This document shows positions 58,701-62,095 of a stretch of DNA of 64,000 nucleotides, in pieces. The position numbers were made by a program, and so were the translations under genes. Every line of letters begins with the position of its first letter. Position 1 is the first letter of the stretch. A model generated the notes under the pieces. The model worked only from the letters and a program-made list of their open reading frames with translations. It was not told the origin of the DNA and made no database searches. The DNA comes from Lucinisca nassula (Eukaryota; Mollusca; Bivalvia; Lucinida; Lucinidae). The stretch spans positions 62,001-126,000 of the forward strand of contig CAUZLF010000718.1 of assembly GCA_963580285.1 (NCBI GenBank), given 5' to 3'.

Positions 58701-61700
58701 TAGGAGGAGTTGTCTAAATATCTAAAGATATTCCTACTTTAAGCTTTGGCAGCCACCTTGTTCATCAGAGTGGAACTATACAGCTACTGAATTGGGTCCC
58801 ATAAGCAACATGCCTAGGAAGTTTGAATGCAATTGGGCCATACATATAGGAGGGGTTGTCATTTAAGGTTTTTTTTCTATATTTAGCTCTGGTGACCAAC
58901 TTGTTCATTGGAGCCAAACTGTTTTAGCTAGTTTGGAAGAGGGTCACCTAAGCAGCGTTCTTGTTAAGTTTGAATGAGACTGGACCATAGGTTTAGGAGG
59001 AGTTTTTGTATTTCAGCTCTGTCAGCCACGTTTTCATTGGAGCTGAACCACATTAGCTATTTTTTGTATAATGACACCCAAGCAACAAAGCCATAGGTGT
59101 AGGAGAAGTCATTTAAAGGTATTTCTTTTCTATTTTTAGCTCTGGTGGCCATTTTGTTCAACAGAGTGGAAACGCTTTAGCTATTTTTGTAGAGGGTCAC
59201 CTAAGCAATGAAGCCATAGGTAGAAGTCATTTAATTTTTTTTTCTATTTTCAGCTCTGGTTGCCATTTTGTTCAACAGAGTGGAACAGTTTTAGTTATTT
59301 TTTTCCGAGGAATTGTTGTTGTTGAAAAGTTTTTCTATTTTTAGCTCTGGTGGCCATCTTGTTCATCGGAGCATAGCAATTTTAGCTATTTTTGTAGGGA
59401 GCCATGTAGACATTCCTATGGCGTTTGAATCAAACTGCCCCAATGGTTTGGCATTTAAAGCACTGTTGACATTCTTCTATTTTTAGCTCTTTGGTGGCCA
59501 TTTTGTTAGCCACAGCGGAACCGTTTTAGCCATTTTGGTTGGGAGCCACCTAGGCAAAATTCCTGTGAAATTTGAGCTCAATTGGCCCAAGGGTTTAGGA
59601 GGAGTTCGTATTTAAAGCAAATTGTTGACGTTATTCTACTTTAAGCTCTGGCAGCCAGTTTGCTCAATGGAGAGAAACCATTTTAGCTACAGAGGGTCGA
59701 GGGTAGAGGATCACCTAAGCAACATACCCATCCAGAAATGGTTCCACTCAGAATAATAAAATATCTCCAAGAGCTAAAAAAAGAACAATCTTTAAACAAC
59801 AACTCCTACACATAGGGATCAATTTCATTCAAACTTCATGAAGTTTGATTGAAATCGGCTCATGGGTATAGGAGGAGTTACAAGTGAGTGAGTGAGTGAG
59901 TTTTAGTTTTACGTCCCACCAACAGCTAAGGTCATACGGAGATGGGACCTCGGTTTAAAGACTCATCCGAAAGGCTGGAGAAGCCCGGGATCGATCCTGC
60001 AATCCCTGGTTTACAAGGCGAGTAGCGTAACCACTGCACCATGGAGGCTTCTAGGAGTTACAAGTAGAGGAAAGATTTTAGCTATTTTGGTTGCGTAGGT
60101 ACCTGTATCAGTCTACAAGGTTGAAAGAGTCTAAATCATTAACAAGATGGTTAACAGTGCAGATCCTGATGATACACCTCATTTTAAGCTGCCACATCTC
60201 TTTCCAATGCACTTGAGTATGTAACGCGACATCTGATTGGATAAGGTCAAAAATTTGCGACAGTATATTCTGCGATATACTGTCGGAAACCCGACGTCAT
60301 CATATAATGTCGCTTTCCTTTGGTTGGTATTTGATTTTACGCAGCTCACTGCGCTTGCTGTTTTGTGTAAAAAGAACATTTTTTTTAAACAAAACAAGTG
60401 AATAGGTGCATTAGAATGGGGATATCTGTTTCGAAAATTGTCATTTTGAGGAGGTTAATTGTCTGTTTTACGGTTGCAAATTCCATTTTAAATGAAAACG
60501 AAATTTCTGACCGTAAAACCAAAGATTTACCTCCCCAACTGACAATTTTCAATACAGTTTTCCCAAAAATCTACACTGCTTGCATAGGTATCTGTATTAG
60601 ATTACAAGGCTGAAAGGGTCAACATCACAAACAAGATGGAAAGAGTGCTGATGATGATGAGATAGGATCTACTCCATTTCCATAGGTATCTGTAGCAAGC
60701 TATAGGTCAGGTCCTAAAGAGTCAAAATCATTACCAAGATGACAATGTTGATCCTGAAAAGATGCTCGTTAGGGGATGTCTTATCTGGATATACAATGTT
60801 GAAAATAGATAGTCCAACCTGTAATTAGCAAGCACCTAACCCTTAAGATGCCATAAAAACGGTGTATGAAAATGTTGTCTGTTTAAGTCGTCTGCTGAAT
60901 CTTTTTGCAAACTTTTTAAAAATATTTTTGCATACAGGCAAACAGTGTGGACCCTGACCAGACTGCTCCTACAGGAACAGTCTGATCTGGATTCACACTG
61001 TGAATTGTTGTGATTGGCATCTTATGGTTTGAGGGATAGTTAAAATGTGCTTGCTTAAGACAGGTACTTGCTTAAAACAATTGAATTTCAATGTATTTAT
61101 CTTTGTATGGGAACCACATGCATGCTTGCTTAAGACAGGATGTTTACTTAACAAATGTGGCTGCTATGACAGGTTTTACTGCATCTGTAATGGTTTACAA
61201 GTAAGGCTGGCACGATTAATCGGATAATCGATTATTCAATCGATAAAATCCTCAAAAATGATTATCATTACTGATTTGCTTACAATCTATTATTTGATAA
61301 GTACAATTTACTACCCAAAGTTGCGCCTAAAATAGCTGTATGAGTGGCAAACAGTGCAGACCAAGATGAGACGCCGCATTCTGCAGCGTCTCATCTGGGT
61401 CTACACTGTTTGCTCAGGCCTGTCTGTTCAAATACATATGGCAAAGTACAATACATGGTAGGAGTCATGCTCAGACAGAAAGCCAGACACGTAAAATTAT
61501 GACCAAATCTTCAGTTATCTCTAATCGATTATCGATCGCAATGACAGGAATGATAACTGATTATCTTTTCAGCTCCAATTAGCCAGCCCTATCTACAAAG
61601 CTCCAAACATTTTCTGTGTTCAACTTTACCTTCCACTGCCTCACCTATAGATTTCCCCTTCTATAATAGGCCGACCACACTGACCATAGGAGTTGTTTCC

Positions 61701-61711
61701 TTGGCTGAACA
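19223..61711 (-). CDS. RCC1L: RCC1L (WBSCR16-like) RCC1-repeat protein, last seven coding exons
   Basis: On the - strand, exons 61711-61645, 52908-52857, 51554-51470, 47198-46926, 27476-27303, 23224-23139 and 19300-19223 join in phase to give about 270 residues ending in TGA. All introns are GT-AG. The product is a run of RCC1 blades: FSQGNNSYGQCGRP; IVCGQDHTMFLTESGEVYS and CGLGADGQTG; DGEIFGWGNSEYHQL; GEVYTWGYGILGTGP; CGLYHFAAIT; GDIYTWGKGKHGCLGL; and VVCGVDHTVALAK at the end. Order, blade spacing and the C-terminus match vertebrate RCC1L, a mitochondrial inner-membrane-associated RCC1-like protein linked to mitoribosome assembly, tRNA/rRNA modification and fusion. The N-terminal targeting region and first blades lie beyond 61711. 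Orthology is from remembered sequence, not a search. The largest intron (27477-46925) is 19.4 kb and holds the nested transposons. Confidence 0.9.
19400..19540. repeat. Family G half element
   Basis: ttttttcagcaaaaatatcc, catatttgccatattaaatg and gaacaactgggccctg match the right half of the element at 10281. Confidence 0.6.
19679..19746. repeat. (TG)n microsatellite, ~34 units
   Basis: An uninterrupted TG run lies directly before the array element at 19779. Confidence 0.97.
19779..22426. mobile_element. Capped tandem-array element, ~168 bp units
   Basis: The 5' cap is aacaagagggcccaatggcc plus ctatatcgctcacctgtg; the 3' cap is gctcacctcg...caggtgagctaaaaa after a (GGACGCAC)n stretch. Between them about 14 units each carry tggttt cagagaagaagatt, ccattatgagtctat, ctaaggggccccgggg and catgctaaatatctaag. 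GCTCACCTG near the start is the inverse of CAGGTGAGC at the end. The layout resembles Helentron-associated elements (HINEs, pearl) of bivalves; that assignment is inferred. Confidence 0.75.
19870..20045 (-). mobile_element. SINE S2 fragment inside the array element
   Basis: caggcaaagtggtgtcc, cttgagatgaaatttcgtct, tccaaaatgacctatacag and gatgtaaaacctcaaatc are the reverse complement of S2. Confidence 0.65.
22806..23097 (+). mobile_element. SINE, family S2
   Basis: tttgaggttcaacattgc, ggtcattttagagacattgc, gttgagatgaaatgacatc (partly doubled), ggtgtaccagtactcatgtg and gtttcagctctgcatgg. It ends 40 bp from the donor of the RCC1L exon at 23139. Confidence 0.7.
23139..23224 (-). CDS. RCC1L: RCC1L exon (GDIYTWGKGKHG block)
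   Basis: Acceptor tctttttcag and donor gtaagt bound 86 bp encoding TGDIYTWGKGKHGCLGL and RDLPDQCFPLK in phase 0. The RxxDQxFP pattern is typical of the last RCC1L blade. Confidence 0.9.
23270..23345. repeat. gatcaga-type hairpin
   Basis: ggcaaacatgcggcccagat and ctgatcagg...acttgcaaa form an imperfect inverted pair around gctgcggctgcaaaatgcag. Confidence 0.5.
23607..23908 (-). mobile_element. tRNA-headed SINE, family S1, full length
   Basis: The target duplication tccttgatggatga lies at 23593-23606 and 23909-23922. On the - strand the head reads agtggctcattcggatgcg, then gactggtgatcagg and gcgggttcgactcccgc (B box). The body contains cagttgtcagtttctggc and tggttaaccgcttacg; the tail is gggccgtaaaactccaatac. 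Confidence 0.88.
24238..24435. mobile_element. TA-type MITE, relative of 16369
   Basis: It has a palindrome of gaccacgtttgggactg with aaaagtggtctttaag, and the right end gcggaattctactg then TA. The left end is worn. Confidence 0.6.
24781..24825. repeat. Solo 5' cap of the array-element family
   Basis: aaacaagagggccatgatga plus ccctgtatcaccatag matches the start of the elements at 19779 and 47213 but carries no array. Confidence 0.6.
24975..25225 (+). mobile_element. SINE S2, partial
   Basis: ttttgtgggacttttacccc, cattgagatgaaatgacat, gcctgggcaggctta-like sequence, gtttaccagtactcaagttc and caatctatttctccaagc. Confidence 0.6.
25440..25720. repeat. Family E element
   Basis: taaaccccactttatagaga hairpin, then ataggctgttggtagtcg and gactagcaacctatg arms, and gaaagtaaccatttggaga on the right. 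Confidence 0.55.
25738..26032. mobile_element. Palindromic MITE (family P2), best copy
   Basis: The ends ttactgtaatgatcctaag and ttaggatttttacggtaat are inverted. Between them lie two tandem hairpins, each gcagacccagat...ctgctccttcaggagcag...tctacactgtttgtc. Confidence 0.7.
26170..26400. repeat. Family G foldback, inverted
   Basis: gttagttaaacatcatg, tggctaaaaaaatgtgagtc and its complement, attaacaagcttcttaagc and gaacaactggaccctg. Confidence 0.55.
26700..26815. repeat. Fragment of the 16369 MITE family
   Basis: gaccacctttgggactgttc, aaaaagtcccaaagcgggtc and aggaattttactg-like end. Confidence 0.5.
26818..26890. repeat. gatcaga-type hairpin
   Basis: caagcagtatagacccagat pairs with gatctgggtctacaatgttt across cactatcatggacagag. 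Confidence 0.55.
26910..27350. repeat. 224 bp tandem duplication covering a splice donor
   Basis: 26910-27126 is repeated without visible difference at 27134-27350, with aacatcg between. The copy holds an inverted S2 SINE segment and the last 48 bp plus donor of the RCC1L exon. The intact exon uses the right-hand copy. Confidence 0.92.
26945..27297 (-). mobile_element. SINE S2 segment, present twice through the duplication
   Basis: gagatgtcatttcatctcag, gtaaaagttccacaaaattg, tccaaaatgatctaaacag and aaaaccacaactcaaacaca are the reverse complement of the S2 5' part and tail. The second copy ends 5 bp from the exon donor. Confidence 0.7.
27303..27476 (-). CDS. RCC1L: RCC1L exon (WGYGILGTGP block)
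   Basis: Acceptor tttttttcag and donor gtaatg bound 174 bp encoding GEVYTWGYGILGTGP, a RTLFGRNEL segment and VQCGLYHFAAIT plus one base. The donor lies about 5 bp from a SINE tail, and the last 48 bp plus donor are duplicated at 27079-27126. Confidence 0.92.
27506..27785 (+). mobile_element. SINE, family S2
   Basis: tttgtttggtttggggttta, agtcattttggagaggttg, acacagagatgaaatgacat, gcctgggcaggcttacaccc and gtttcagctctgcatgg, ending at cccgatgggcggg. It starts about 30 bp from the acceptor side of the RCC1L exon and is inverted relative to the copy on the donor side. Confidence 0.75.
27843..28894 (-). pseudogene. RTE-like LINE reverse transcriptase, 3' part
   Basis: This is the C-terminal part of a LINE RT on the - strand. 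The catalytic YADDLVIIAES motif lies at about 28850, followed by LRVNTGKTKIMICG, a Cys-rich patch (CTRCQG) and a GKRGPGRPKMTW tail. An in-frame TGA at 28628-28626 breaks it between the YADD and CTRC parts. It ends in TAA at 27843-27845. Its 5' continuation is at 37484-38760: removing the insertion 28903-37475 and one target copy makes the frame continuous. It is antisense to nothing else but lies in sense with RCC1L, inside that gene's 19.4 kb intron. Confidence 0.85.
29232..29412. mobile_element. P1 palindromic MITE
   Basis: TTAA then cctttatcctgctc; central gcaaacagtgtagatccag hairpin; ggtgtggcttaattgaatat at the right. It lies inside the hAT composite. Confidence 0.55.
29960..31483. mobile_element. 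Modular inverted-repeat element D, 1524 bp
   Basis: The target duplication agaaccct lies at 29952-29959 and 31484-31491. The ends are gattgtaggtaaaaatgcc and, inverted, ggtgtgcggtaaaaatgcc. Each arm is a run of about eight aggtaaaaatgcc(ag)-type words. The interior (30110-31330) has four tandem family E hairpins and no convincing gene. Confidence 0.82.
30535..30840. repeat. Four tandem family E hairpins
   Basis: gaggctgttttaatgagtac, ccataatcacagaa and atagattgtggaaacttg repeat four times inside element D. Confidence 0.65.
31492..31645. repeat. P1 MITE right part
   Basis: cagtatagatccagaccag hairpin, then tcagcaggataaggg followed by TTAA at 31646-31649. The left terminus lies across element D: the matching left part is near 29830-29950. 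Confidence 0.5.
32510..33065. repeat. Family E hairpins inside element C
   Basis: gggtgctcgttagaac / gctctaacgagtgcc at 32528-32570. A fuller copy at 32800-33060 has ttttcacatctccaaaatgg, the ggctgtgatctttag arm and a gtaaaaccgagtttctcta hairpin. Confidence 0.6.
33520..33990. repeat. GC-cored hairpins and an (AATAAT)n tract
   Basis: Three hairpins or half-hairpins built on cctgatcagacgacgccgcg / gcggcgtctgatctggg at about 33550, 33710 and 33910. A 60 bp stretch, gcgtctgatctggg with aaatggattttgccatct flanks, is repeated about 120 bp apart. An A/T trinucleotide tract lies at 33810-33875. Confidence 0.7.
35160..37250 (+). mobile_element. CR1-like LINE, 5'-truncated
   Basis: The fragment begins in frame near 35160, carries the RT ORF at 35185-37176 and ends in ggtgtatgaatgtcatttg, tgtcaccag and an (ATTCTG)n tail. 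Octamer-like ATTCTG tails are typical of the CR1 group. The endonuclease half is missing. Confidence 0.8.
35185..37176 (+). CDS. CR1/jockey-like LINE reverse transcriptase (663 codons)
   Basis: This is an open frame of 663 residues in a LINE RT. A Lys/Arg-rich linker (about 30-110) precedes the thumb/finger region with NYRPVSLTCVLCKLLE. Palm motif A is TFILDFEKAFD, motif B is SGVPQGTVLGPLLFSLYIND and motif C is LFADDCVCY. The C-terminal domain has VKYLGVTI-like SIKYLGVTITHDLRW and LEYGSCIWDP, ending in TWNALP-like DWNALPDSI. The whole palm is open, so the copy is young or selected. The start is arbitrary because the upstream endonuclease is lost. It would copy LINE RNA by target-primed reverse transcription, but an isolated RT is probably inactive. 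Confidence 0.9.
   Translation: MIKSFIQASSENHIPSKTSRSVSSIPWITPEIRRKIRRRNKIHAKAKKSGSGKLRAKFENLRREIKNDIKNQHDQYVNNLVGDVKANPRDFYRYINSQKKDRQGIPPLNKRGGNGVAESDSERAEELVGQFNDAFNKTEFNEVPLTGRSAPFMENIVVSSAGVIKLLKGLNPSKALGPDELHPRVLKELANELGPVFAHLFQQSLDTGEIPKEWLLANICPLFKKGDRALARNYRPVSLTCVLCKLLEHIVCSNIMAHLDEHKLLSDRQHAFRKRHSCETQLSTVINDWAKILDKGGQLDTFILDFEKAFDTPPHELLKSKLFGYGIGGKTLKWIDSFLCYRKQRVVVNGESSVWAPVLSGVPQGTVLGPLLFSLYINDISTDIDSEIRLFADDCVCYREIRDTDDSLKLQADIDRLGCWARKWGMRFQPVKCNIMQITRKRSNKVEASYTLEGTVLENVNSIKYLGVTITHDLRWNTHISNMCTKANRTLGFLRRNLHQCPQDVKETAYRGLVRPILEYGSCIWDPSGVVLNEEIEKVQNRAARFVTGNYCFETGSMTGILGKLRWESLKKRRRDSRLILLYKGLKGAASIPTDDLVPPARHCRKHHSMTFQTLTARTDIYKESFFPRTIRDWNALPDSIILTAEGAEDCVAKFTSLVRARD
37264..37386 (+). 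pseudogene. BED zinc-finger remnant of a hAT transposase
   Basis: ATG at 37264 opens MVKLKDPIWNFFAVAEQ, then a CIDC pair, and stops at TGA after about 40 codons. A Trp-Phe-Phe start followed by CxxC is the N-terminal half of a BED finger; the His/Cys half is lost. Its place 90 bp from the right hAT end supports the hAT assignment of 28903-37475. Confidence 0.6.
37484..38760 (-). pseudogene. RTE-like LINE reverse transcriptase, 5' part
   Basis: An open frame on the - strand runs from about 38690 to the hAT junction. In order it holds a linker with RETWWWNEDVNKVI, KSGKAPGPSGIVVEM, YRGLKLTEQVMKVLERIV, DSQFGFVPGRGTTDAIFVVR, palm motif A MAFVDLKKAFDRVP and motif B VGVHQGSVLSPLLF. Residues after LLFIIVLEA in the raw frame belong to the hAT end, not the LINE. 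Motif C (YADD) is in the other part at 27843-28894. The order and motifs suit the RTE clade. The LINE is 5'-truncated, as the endonuclease is not found; the edge near 38760 is approximate. Confidence 0.85.
38772..38998. mobile_element. Palindromic MITE (family P2)
   Basis: attaccgtaattatcctaag, gcacacatttcagacccag hairpin, ggatcgtgaaagaaacttg and ttaggacttttacagta. Confidence 0.65.
39000..39490. repeat. Family G foldback split by a SINE
   Basis: gctctagtaagtacaatatc and ttttttcagcaaaaatattg lie on the left; attaaatgataaaagtttt and tttgaacaactggacac lie on the right, after the SINE at 39129-39417. Confidence 0.6.
39129..39417 (+). mobile_element. tRNA-headed SINE, family S1
   Basis: cggtaccgcagtcggatgcg (A box region), gaccaggaggacgcagg, cattctttcatgaaatc, cagttgtcagtttctg, ggttgaccgcttacgtataa and aactccaatacaaacaaac. 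Near-repeated flanks agcaaaaa(a)tat(t)gacat mark the insertion. Confidence 0.75.
39523..39745. mobile_element. P1 palindromic MITE
   Basis: ttaacctagccatgccc, aatcaaattacttgatgtaa, doubled cagtgtagatcctgatcag hairpin halves and ttcagctagataaggg then TTAA. Confidence 0.65.
39888..40784. mobile_element. pogo/Tigger-like MITE, 897 bp
   Basis: The ends CAGTAGAATCTCGGTGATTC and gaattatcgaggtttgactg are inverted, with TA on both sides. Subterminal words (ttcgaa) recur. There is no transposase frame. Confidence 0.72.
40860..41160. repeat. Family E element
   Basis: attacaataacacacgcgta, catcatcaaaatagctt, the ataggttgtgggtgcc / gtacccacaacctatg hairpin, an aaccccagttttctctata hairpin and tcacgaacttgta. 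Confidence 0.6.
41418..41707 (-). mobile_element. tRNA-headed SINE, family S1
   Basis: The flanks tggcctagaaga are duplicated, within an array unit. On the - strand: ggtagctcagtcggatgcc, gtgatcaggaggacgtgggt and the usual S1 body. Confidence 0.8.
42778..43084 (+). mobile_element. tRNA-headed SINE, family S1, full length
   Basis: The target duplication tctgtggaatagtg lies at 42764-42777 and 43085-43098. Head: ggcctcgggagctcagtcag with B box gcgggttcgacatctgcc. Tail: gggccgtgaataaactccaa plus tacaaacaaaa. Confidence 0.9.
43540..43845 (-). mobile_element. SINE, family S2
   Basis: Reverse complement of the S2 landmarks: cggggcttgaagaaatatat, cagagctgaatccgaccag, gtactggtaaaccgcttag, cttgagatgtcatttcatct and gacgttaaacttcaaatc. 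Confidence 0.78.
43881..44768. mobile_element. Long-TIR element (~190 bp arms), 888 bp
   Basis: aactccgttcagaaaatctg at the left is the inverse of cagattttctgaacggagtt at the right. Complementarity continues through ccgccgatttctccaa and attatttggagaaaattgc for about 190 bp. TA lies on both sides. A SINE is inserted at 44281-44446. Confidence 0.8.
44281..44446 (+). mobile_element. Short SINE, family S3, with target duplication
   Basis: The target duplication agtgagcctctatc lies at 44267-44280 and 44447-44460. The body carries gttttacgtcccaacaacag, aaggtcatacggagtcggg, aagcccgggattgatcctgc and caaggcgagttgcgtaacc. A tRNA-like B box is possible in the inverted reading, but the class is not settled. 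Confidence 0.82.
44806..45048 (-). mobile_element. SINE S2, inverted
   Basis: cgcccataagggcttagag, cagagctgaaaccggcctc, gtgtcatttcatcttgatat and tccaaaatgaccaaaatagt. Its tail meets the next copy tail to tail. Confidence 0.65.
45049..45262 (+). mobile_element. SINE S2, tail-to-tail with its neighbour
   Basis: ggttgatttgaggtttaacg, ggtcattttggagacgttgc, cattgagatgaaaatacatc and gcctgggtaggcttag, closing with a second tail gacgttaaacatcaattc. Confidence 0.7.
45337..45600 (+). mobile_element. SINE S2
   Basis: tttgtttgagttgtaacg, ggtcattttagagatgttgc, cactgagatgatatgacatc, gcggtttaccagtactcatg and caatctatttcttcaagcc. Confidence 0.7.
45655..45930. repeat. Family E element after a C run
   Basis: C run at 45659-45669, aaccccattctatatagaga hairpin, ataggttgtgggtactcg / gcgcccacaacatatg arms and gccattttggagatgtg at the right. 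Confidence 0.6.
46926..47198 (-). CDS. RCC1L: RCC1L exon (WGNSEYHQL block)
   Basis: Acceptor tttttttcag and donor gtacca bound 273 bp, the largest exon here. It encodes a linker, VDCVLAMSEDGEIFGWGNSE, then VSVPRQLP and a GGSMCAILN segment. A 3.2 kb array element starts only ~14 bp upstream of the acceptor in gene sense (47213). Confidence 0.92.
47213..50374. mobile_element. Capped tandem-array element, ~165 bp units, about 17 copies
   Basis: The 5' cap is aacaagagggccatgatggc with ctggatcgctcacctg; the 3' cap is gctcacctcg...gacaggtgagctaa after CGCACACA and GACGGAC runs. Units carry gcggtttcagagaagaagat, ttccctatataagcctatg, aaaaccaaagggccccgggg and ctataatttgaacaatcttg. The cag-agaagaagattt word is shared with 19779-22426. 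A G-rich run lies at 47818-47855. Confidence 0.78.
47900..49879. repeat. 989 bp higher-order duplication in the array
   Basis: The segment from about 47901 to 48889 recurs at 48890-49879 with an offset of 989 bp (six units). Private unit variants such as accggggcgg after ggc, tacccaatagcaaag and gcaaaataatttg are in the same order in both copies. Confidence 0.9.
50458..50686. mobile_element. pogo-like MITE, 229 bp
   Basis: The ends CACCACAACCTCTTTATA and taaagaggttgtggtg are inverted. The centre is a palindrome of atgaccaaaaatgtatag and its inverse. The left flank is TA; the right flank is not clearly TA. Confidence 0.65.
50820..50960. repeat. Family E hairpin
   Basis: tagactgtgggtgcttgtta pairs with taacaagtactcagaattta, followed by a gtaaactccagatttcac hairpin. 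Confidence 0.5.
51128..51308. mobile_element. TTAA-flanked P1 MITE
   Basis: TTAA, cccctgtcctgctgaat, gccacacccactac, attacttgatgcaaatt, a shortened hairpin, then ggcagaacaaggg and TTAA. CCC...GGG ends at TTAA suit a piggyBac-type transposase. Confidence 0.72.
51470..51554 (-). CDS. RCC1L: RCC1L exon (CGQDHTMFL block)
   Basis: Acceptor tcattgcag and donor gtactt bound 85 bp encoding IVCGQDHTMFLTESGEVYS and CGLGADGQT plus one base. This is a textbook RCC1 repeat (CGxxHT...G.vYS.G). Confidence 0.92.
51595..51890. repeat. Family E element
   Basis: cgacatagcgcatttttcgc, atctccaaaatggct, gtaggtcctcgttagaac / gttctaaagagtaccc arms and a taaaccacgttttctctata hairpin. It begins about 40 bp from the acceptor of the RCC1L exon at 51554. 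Confidence 0.62.
52345..52540. mobile_element. Palindromic MITE (family P2), hairpin shortened
   Basis: attaccgtaatgatccaaag, aacagatcagattgctccct, ggactccttgctggattg and aggatttttgtgct. Confidence 0.6.
52735..52800. repeat. gcaaacagtgtgg hairpin
   Basis: gcaaacagtgtgggccc pairs with gggtccacactgtttgc. A relative lies at 60935-61010 with the same flanks (cttaagacgcc...tgtcgtctgc). Confidence 0.65.
52857..52908 (-). CDS. RCC1L: RCC1L small exon (52 bp)
   Basis: Acceptor tttttgcag and donor gtaata bound 52 bp. C completes Ser with the preceding AG, then KVANVKRVPDLPDNVKK follows. It fills the linker that should precede IVCGQDH, and phase 0 at its end fits the next exon exactly. It is too short for ORF-length detection. 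Confidence 0.78.
52923..53475. mobile_element. Three fused P1 MITEs
   Basis: Starts at about 52927, 53100 and 53283 each read like cccttatcctgctgaataat, then gccacacccatttc, and a cagtgtagatcctgatcag hairpin. Adjacent copies share one terminus, and the last ends gggatatggg then TTAA. Confidence 0.7.
53534..53738. mobile_element. TTAA-flanked P1 MITE, best copy
   Basis: TTAA|cccttgtcctgctgaata on the left and atcagcaggacaaggg|TTAA on the right. The central palindrome is perfect over gatcagatggcttc and gaagccatctgatc. Confidence 0.8.
55085..55385 (+). mobile_element. SINE, family S2, nearly full
   Basis: (TTTG)n, then gatttgaggtttaacatacc, ggtcattttggaaacattgc, caatgagatgaaatgacatc, gcccgggcaggcttag, gtttcagctctgtgtgg and cctgatgggtggggg. 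Confidence 0.8.
55895..56868 (+). mobile_element. 5'-truncated LINE fragment with 3' UTR
   Basis: It holds the C-terminal ORF below, a T-rich 3' UTR and the end gatgcaataaaatatgttta. It replaces the middle of an array unit. Confidence 0.75.
55900..56529 (+). CDS. LINE reverse-transcriptase C-terminal domain (209 codons)
   Basis: An open frame matches the tail end of a molluscan LINE pol protein. It opens with KLVFMYKSINGFVPTYI, then AWNSLDVELRNSPSLASFK, a Cys/His patch (CSCSDEAEDAAHYFFHCSHY) typical of the zf-RVT domain, and ends FTAIQTFIKDSRRF before TAG. The palm domain is missing, so it is a 5'-truncated copy and cannot function alone. The clade is not the same as the CR1-like copy at 35185. 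The start codon is arbitrary. Confidence 0.82.
   Translation: MECRRQQKLVFMYKSINGFVPTYISELIPPLVGEANAYNLRNQADVTAPFCRTEISRKSCIPSSILAWNSLDVELRNSPSLASFKYQLKRHQNNSKVPLHYRTGNRYVSALHARIRNNCSNLRLNLYINHLSPNFTCSCSDEAEDAAHYFFHCSHYTNERVILFQSTRAFHPLSINILLFGDVSLSIEDNTLIFTAIQTFIKDSRRFAN
57214..58333. other. Intron stretch with no recognised feature
   Basis: AT-rich RCC1L intron sequence. No coding frame, hairpin family or SINE was recognised on either strand. Confidence 0.5.
58334..59886. repeat. Capped ~150 bp array, degenerate
   Basis: Cap aacaagaggaccaagatggc plus cctgaactgcgcacctg. Units carry tttctatttttagctctggt, ggccattttgttcaacagag, ggaaccattttagctatttt and gggtcacctaagcaac. They are related to the array at 41296. 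No 3' cap is found before the SINE. Confidence 0.65.
59887..60058 (+). mobile_element. Short SINE, family S3
   Basis: (GAGT)n, gttttacgtcccaccaacag, aaggtcatacggagatggg, aagcccgggatcgatcctgc and caaggcgagtagcgtaacc. The flanks ggagttacaag are duplicated on both sides. Confidence 0.8.
60261..60290. repeat. Perfect short hairpin
   Basis: cgacagtatat and atatactgtcg are exact complements around tctgcg. A looser inverted pair (aattgtcattttgaggag / ctccccaactgacaatt) follows at 60435-60548. Confidence 0.6.
60935..61010. repeat. gcaaacagtgtgg hairpin
   Basis: caaacagtgtggaccctgac pairs with gatctggattcacactgtg across a perfect ctgctcct/aggaacag-type stem. Confidence 0.6.
61203..61592. mobile_element. 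Second copy of the 4215 element, opposite orientation
   Basis: aggctggcacgattaatcg at the left, the hairpin agacgccgcattctgcagcg with gtgcagaccaagatg arms, and ttagccagccctatc at the right. It lies 50 bp from the RCC1L exon at 61645. Confidence 0.7.
61645..61711 (-). CDS. RCC1L: RCC1L exon (GNNSYGQCGR block)
   Basis: Acceptor ttttgcag and donor gtgagg bound 67 bp encoding FSQGNNSYGQCGRP and IIEGEIY. It needs one base from an upstream exon and leaves AG for the next. The SYGQCGR core is a standard RCC1 blade turn and is nearly invariant in RCC1L. Confidence 0.85.
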
Positions 61712-61765
61712 CTGCAAAACAAATACAGTTAACCAATAAACAGTCCGACTTCAACCTGCCGGGTT

Positions 61766-61952
61766 GCCGGCCTCGGTAGCTCAGTTGCATGCATGTGTGA
61801 CTGGTGATCAGGATGTGGGTTCGTTACCTGCCGGGTTCGGCAACATTTTTTCGTGGAGATTGATCATGAAATATTTTCTATGGTCATTCCCTCCCTTCCA
61901 CTGATTCAAGAACGGTAGTTGTCAGTTTCTGGCGAAAGAATGTGCACTGTAC
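61766..61952 (+). mobile_element. SINE S1, 3'-truncated
   Basis: ggcctcggtagctcagttg, gtgactggtgatcaggatg, gggttcgttacctgccggg and cagttgtcagtttctggcg, stopping at gtgcactgtac. Confidence 0.75.
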
Positions 61953-62095
61953 ATTTTCTCTTTATTAAATGGCAACTATAAATTGGGTTTTATCGCCTTT
62001 AAATTTGACAATTTTTACCACAAAAAATGCATGGTTGACGTCATGACATTACCTATTCCCGCCATAATGTTATAACACATTTGGTCAGGTGATTT

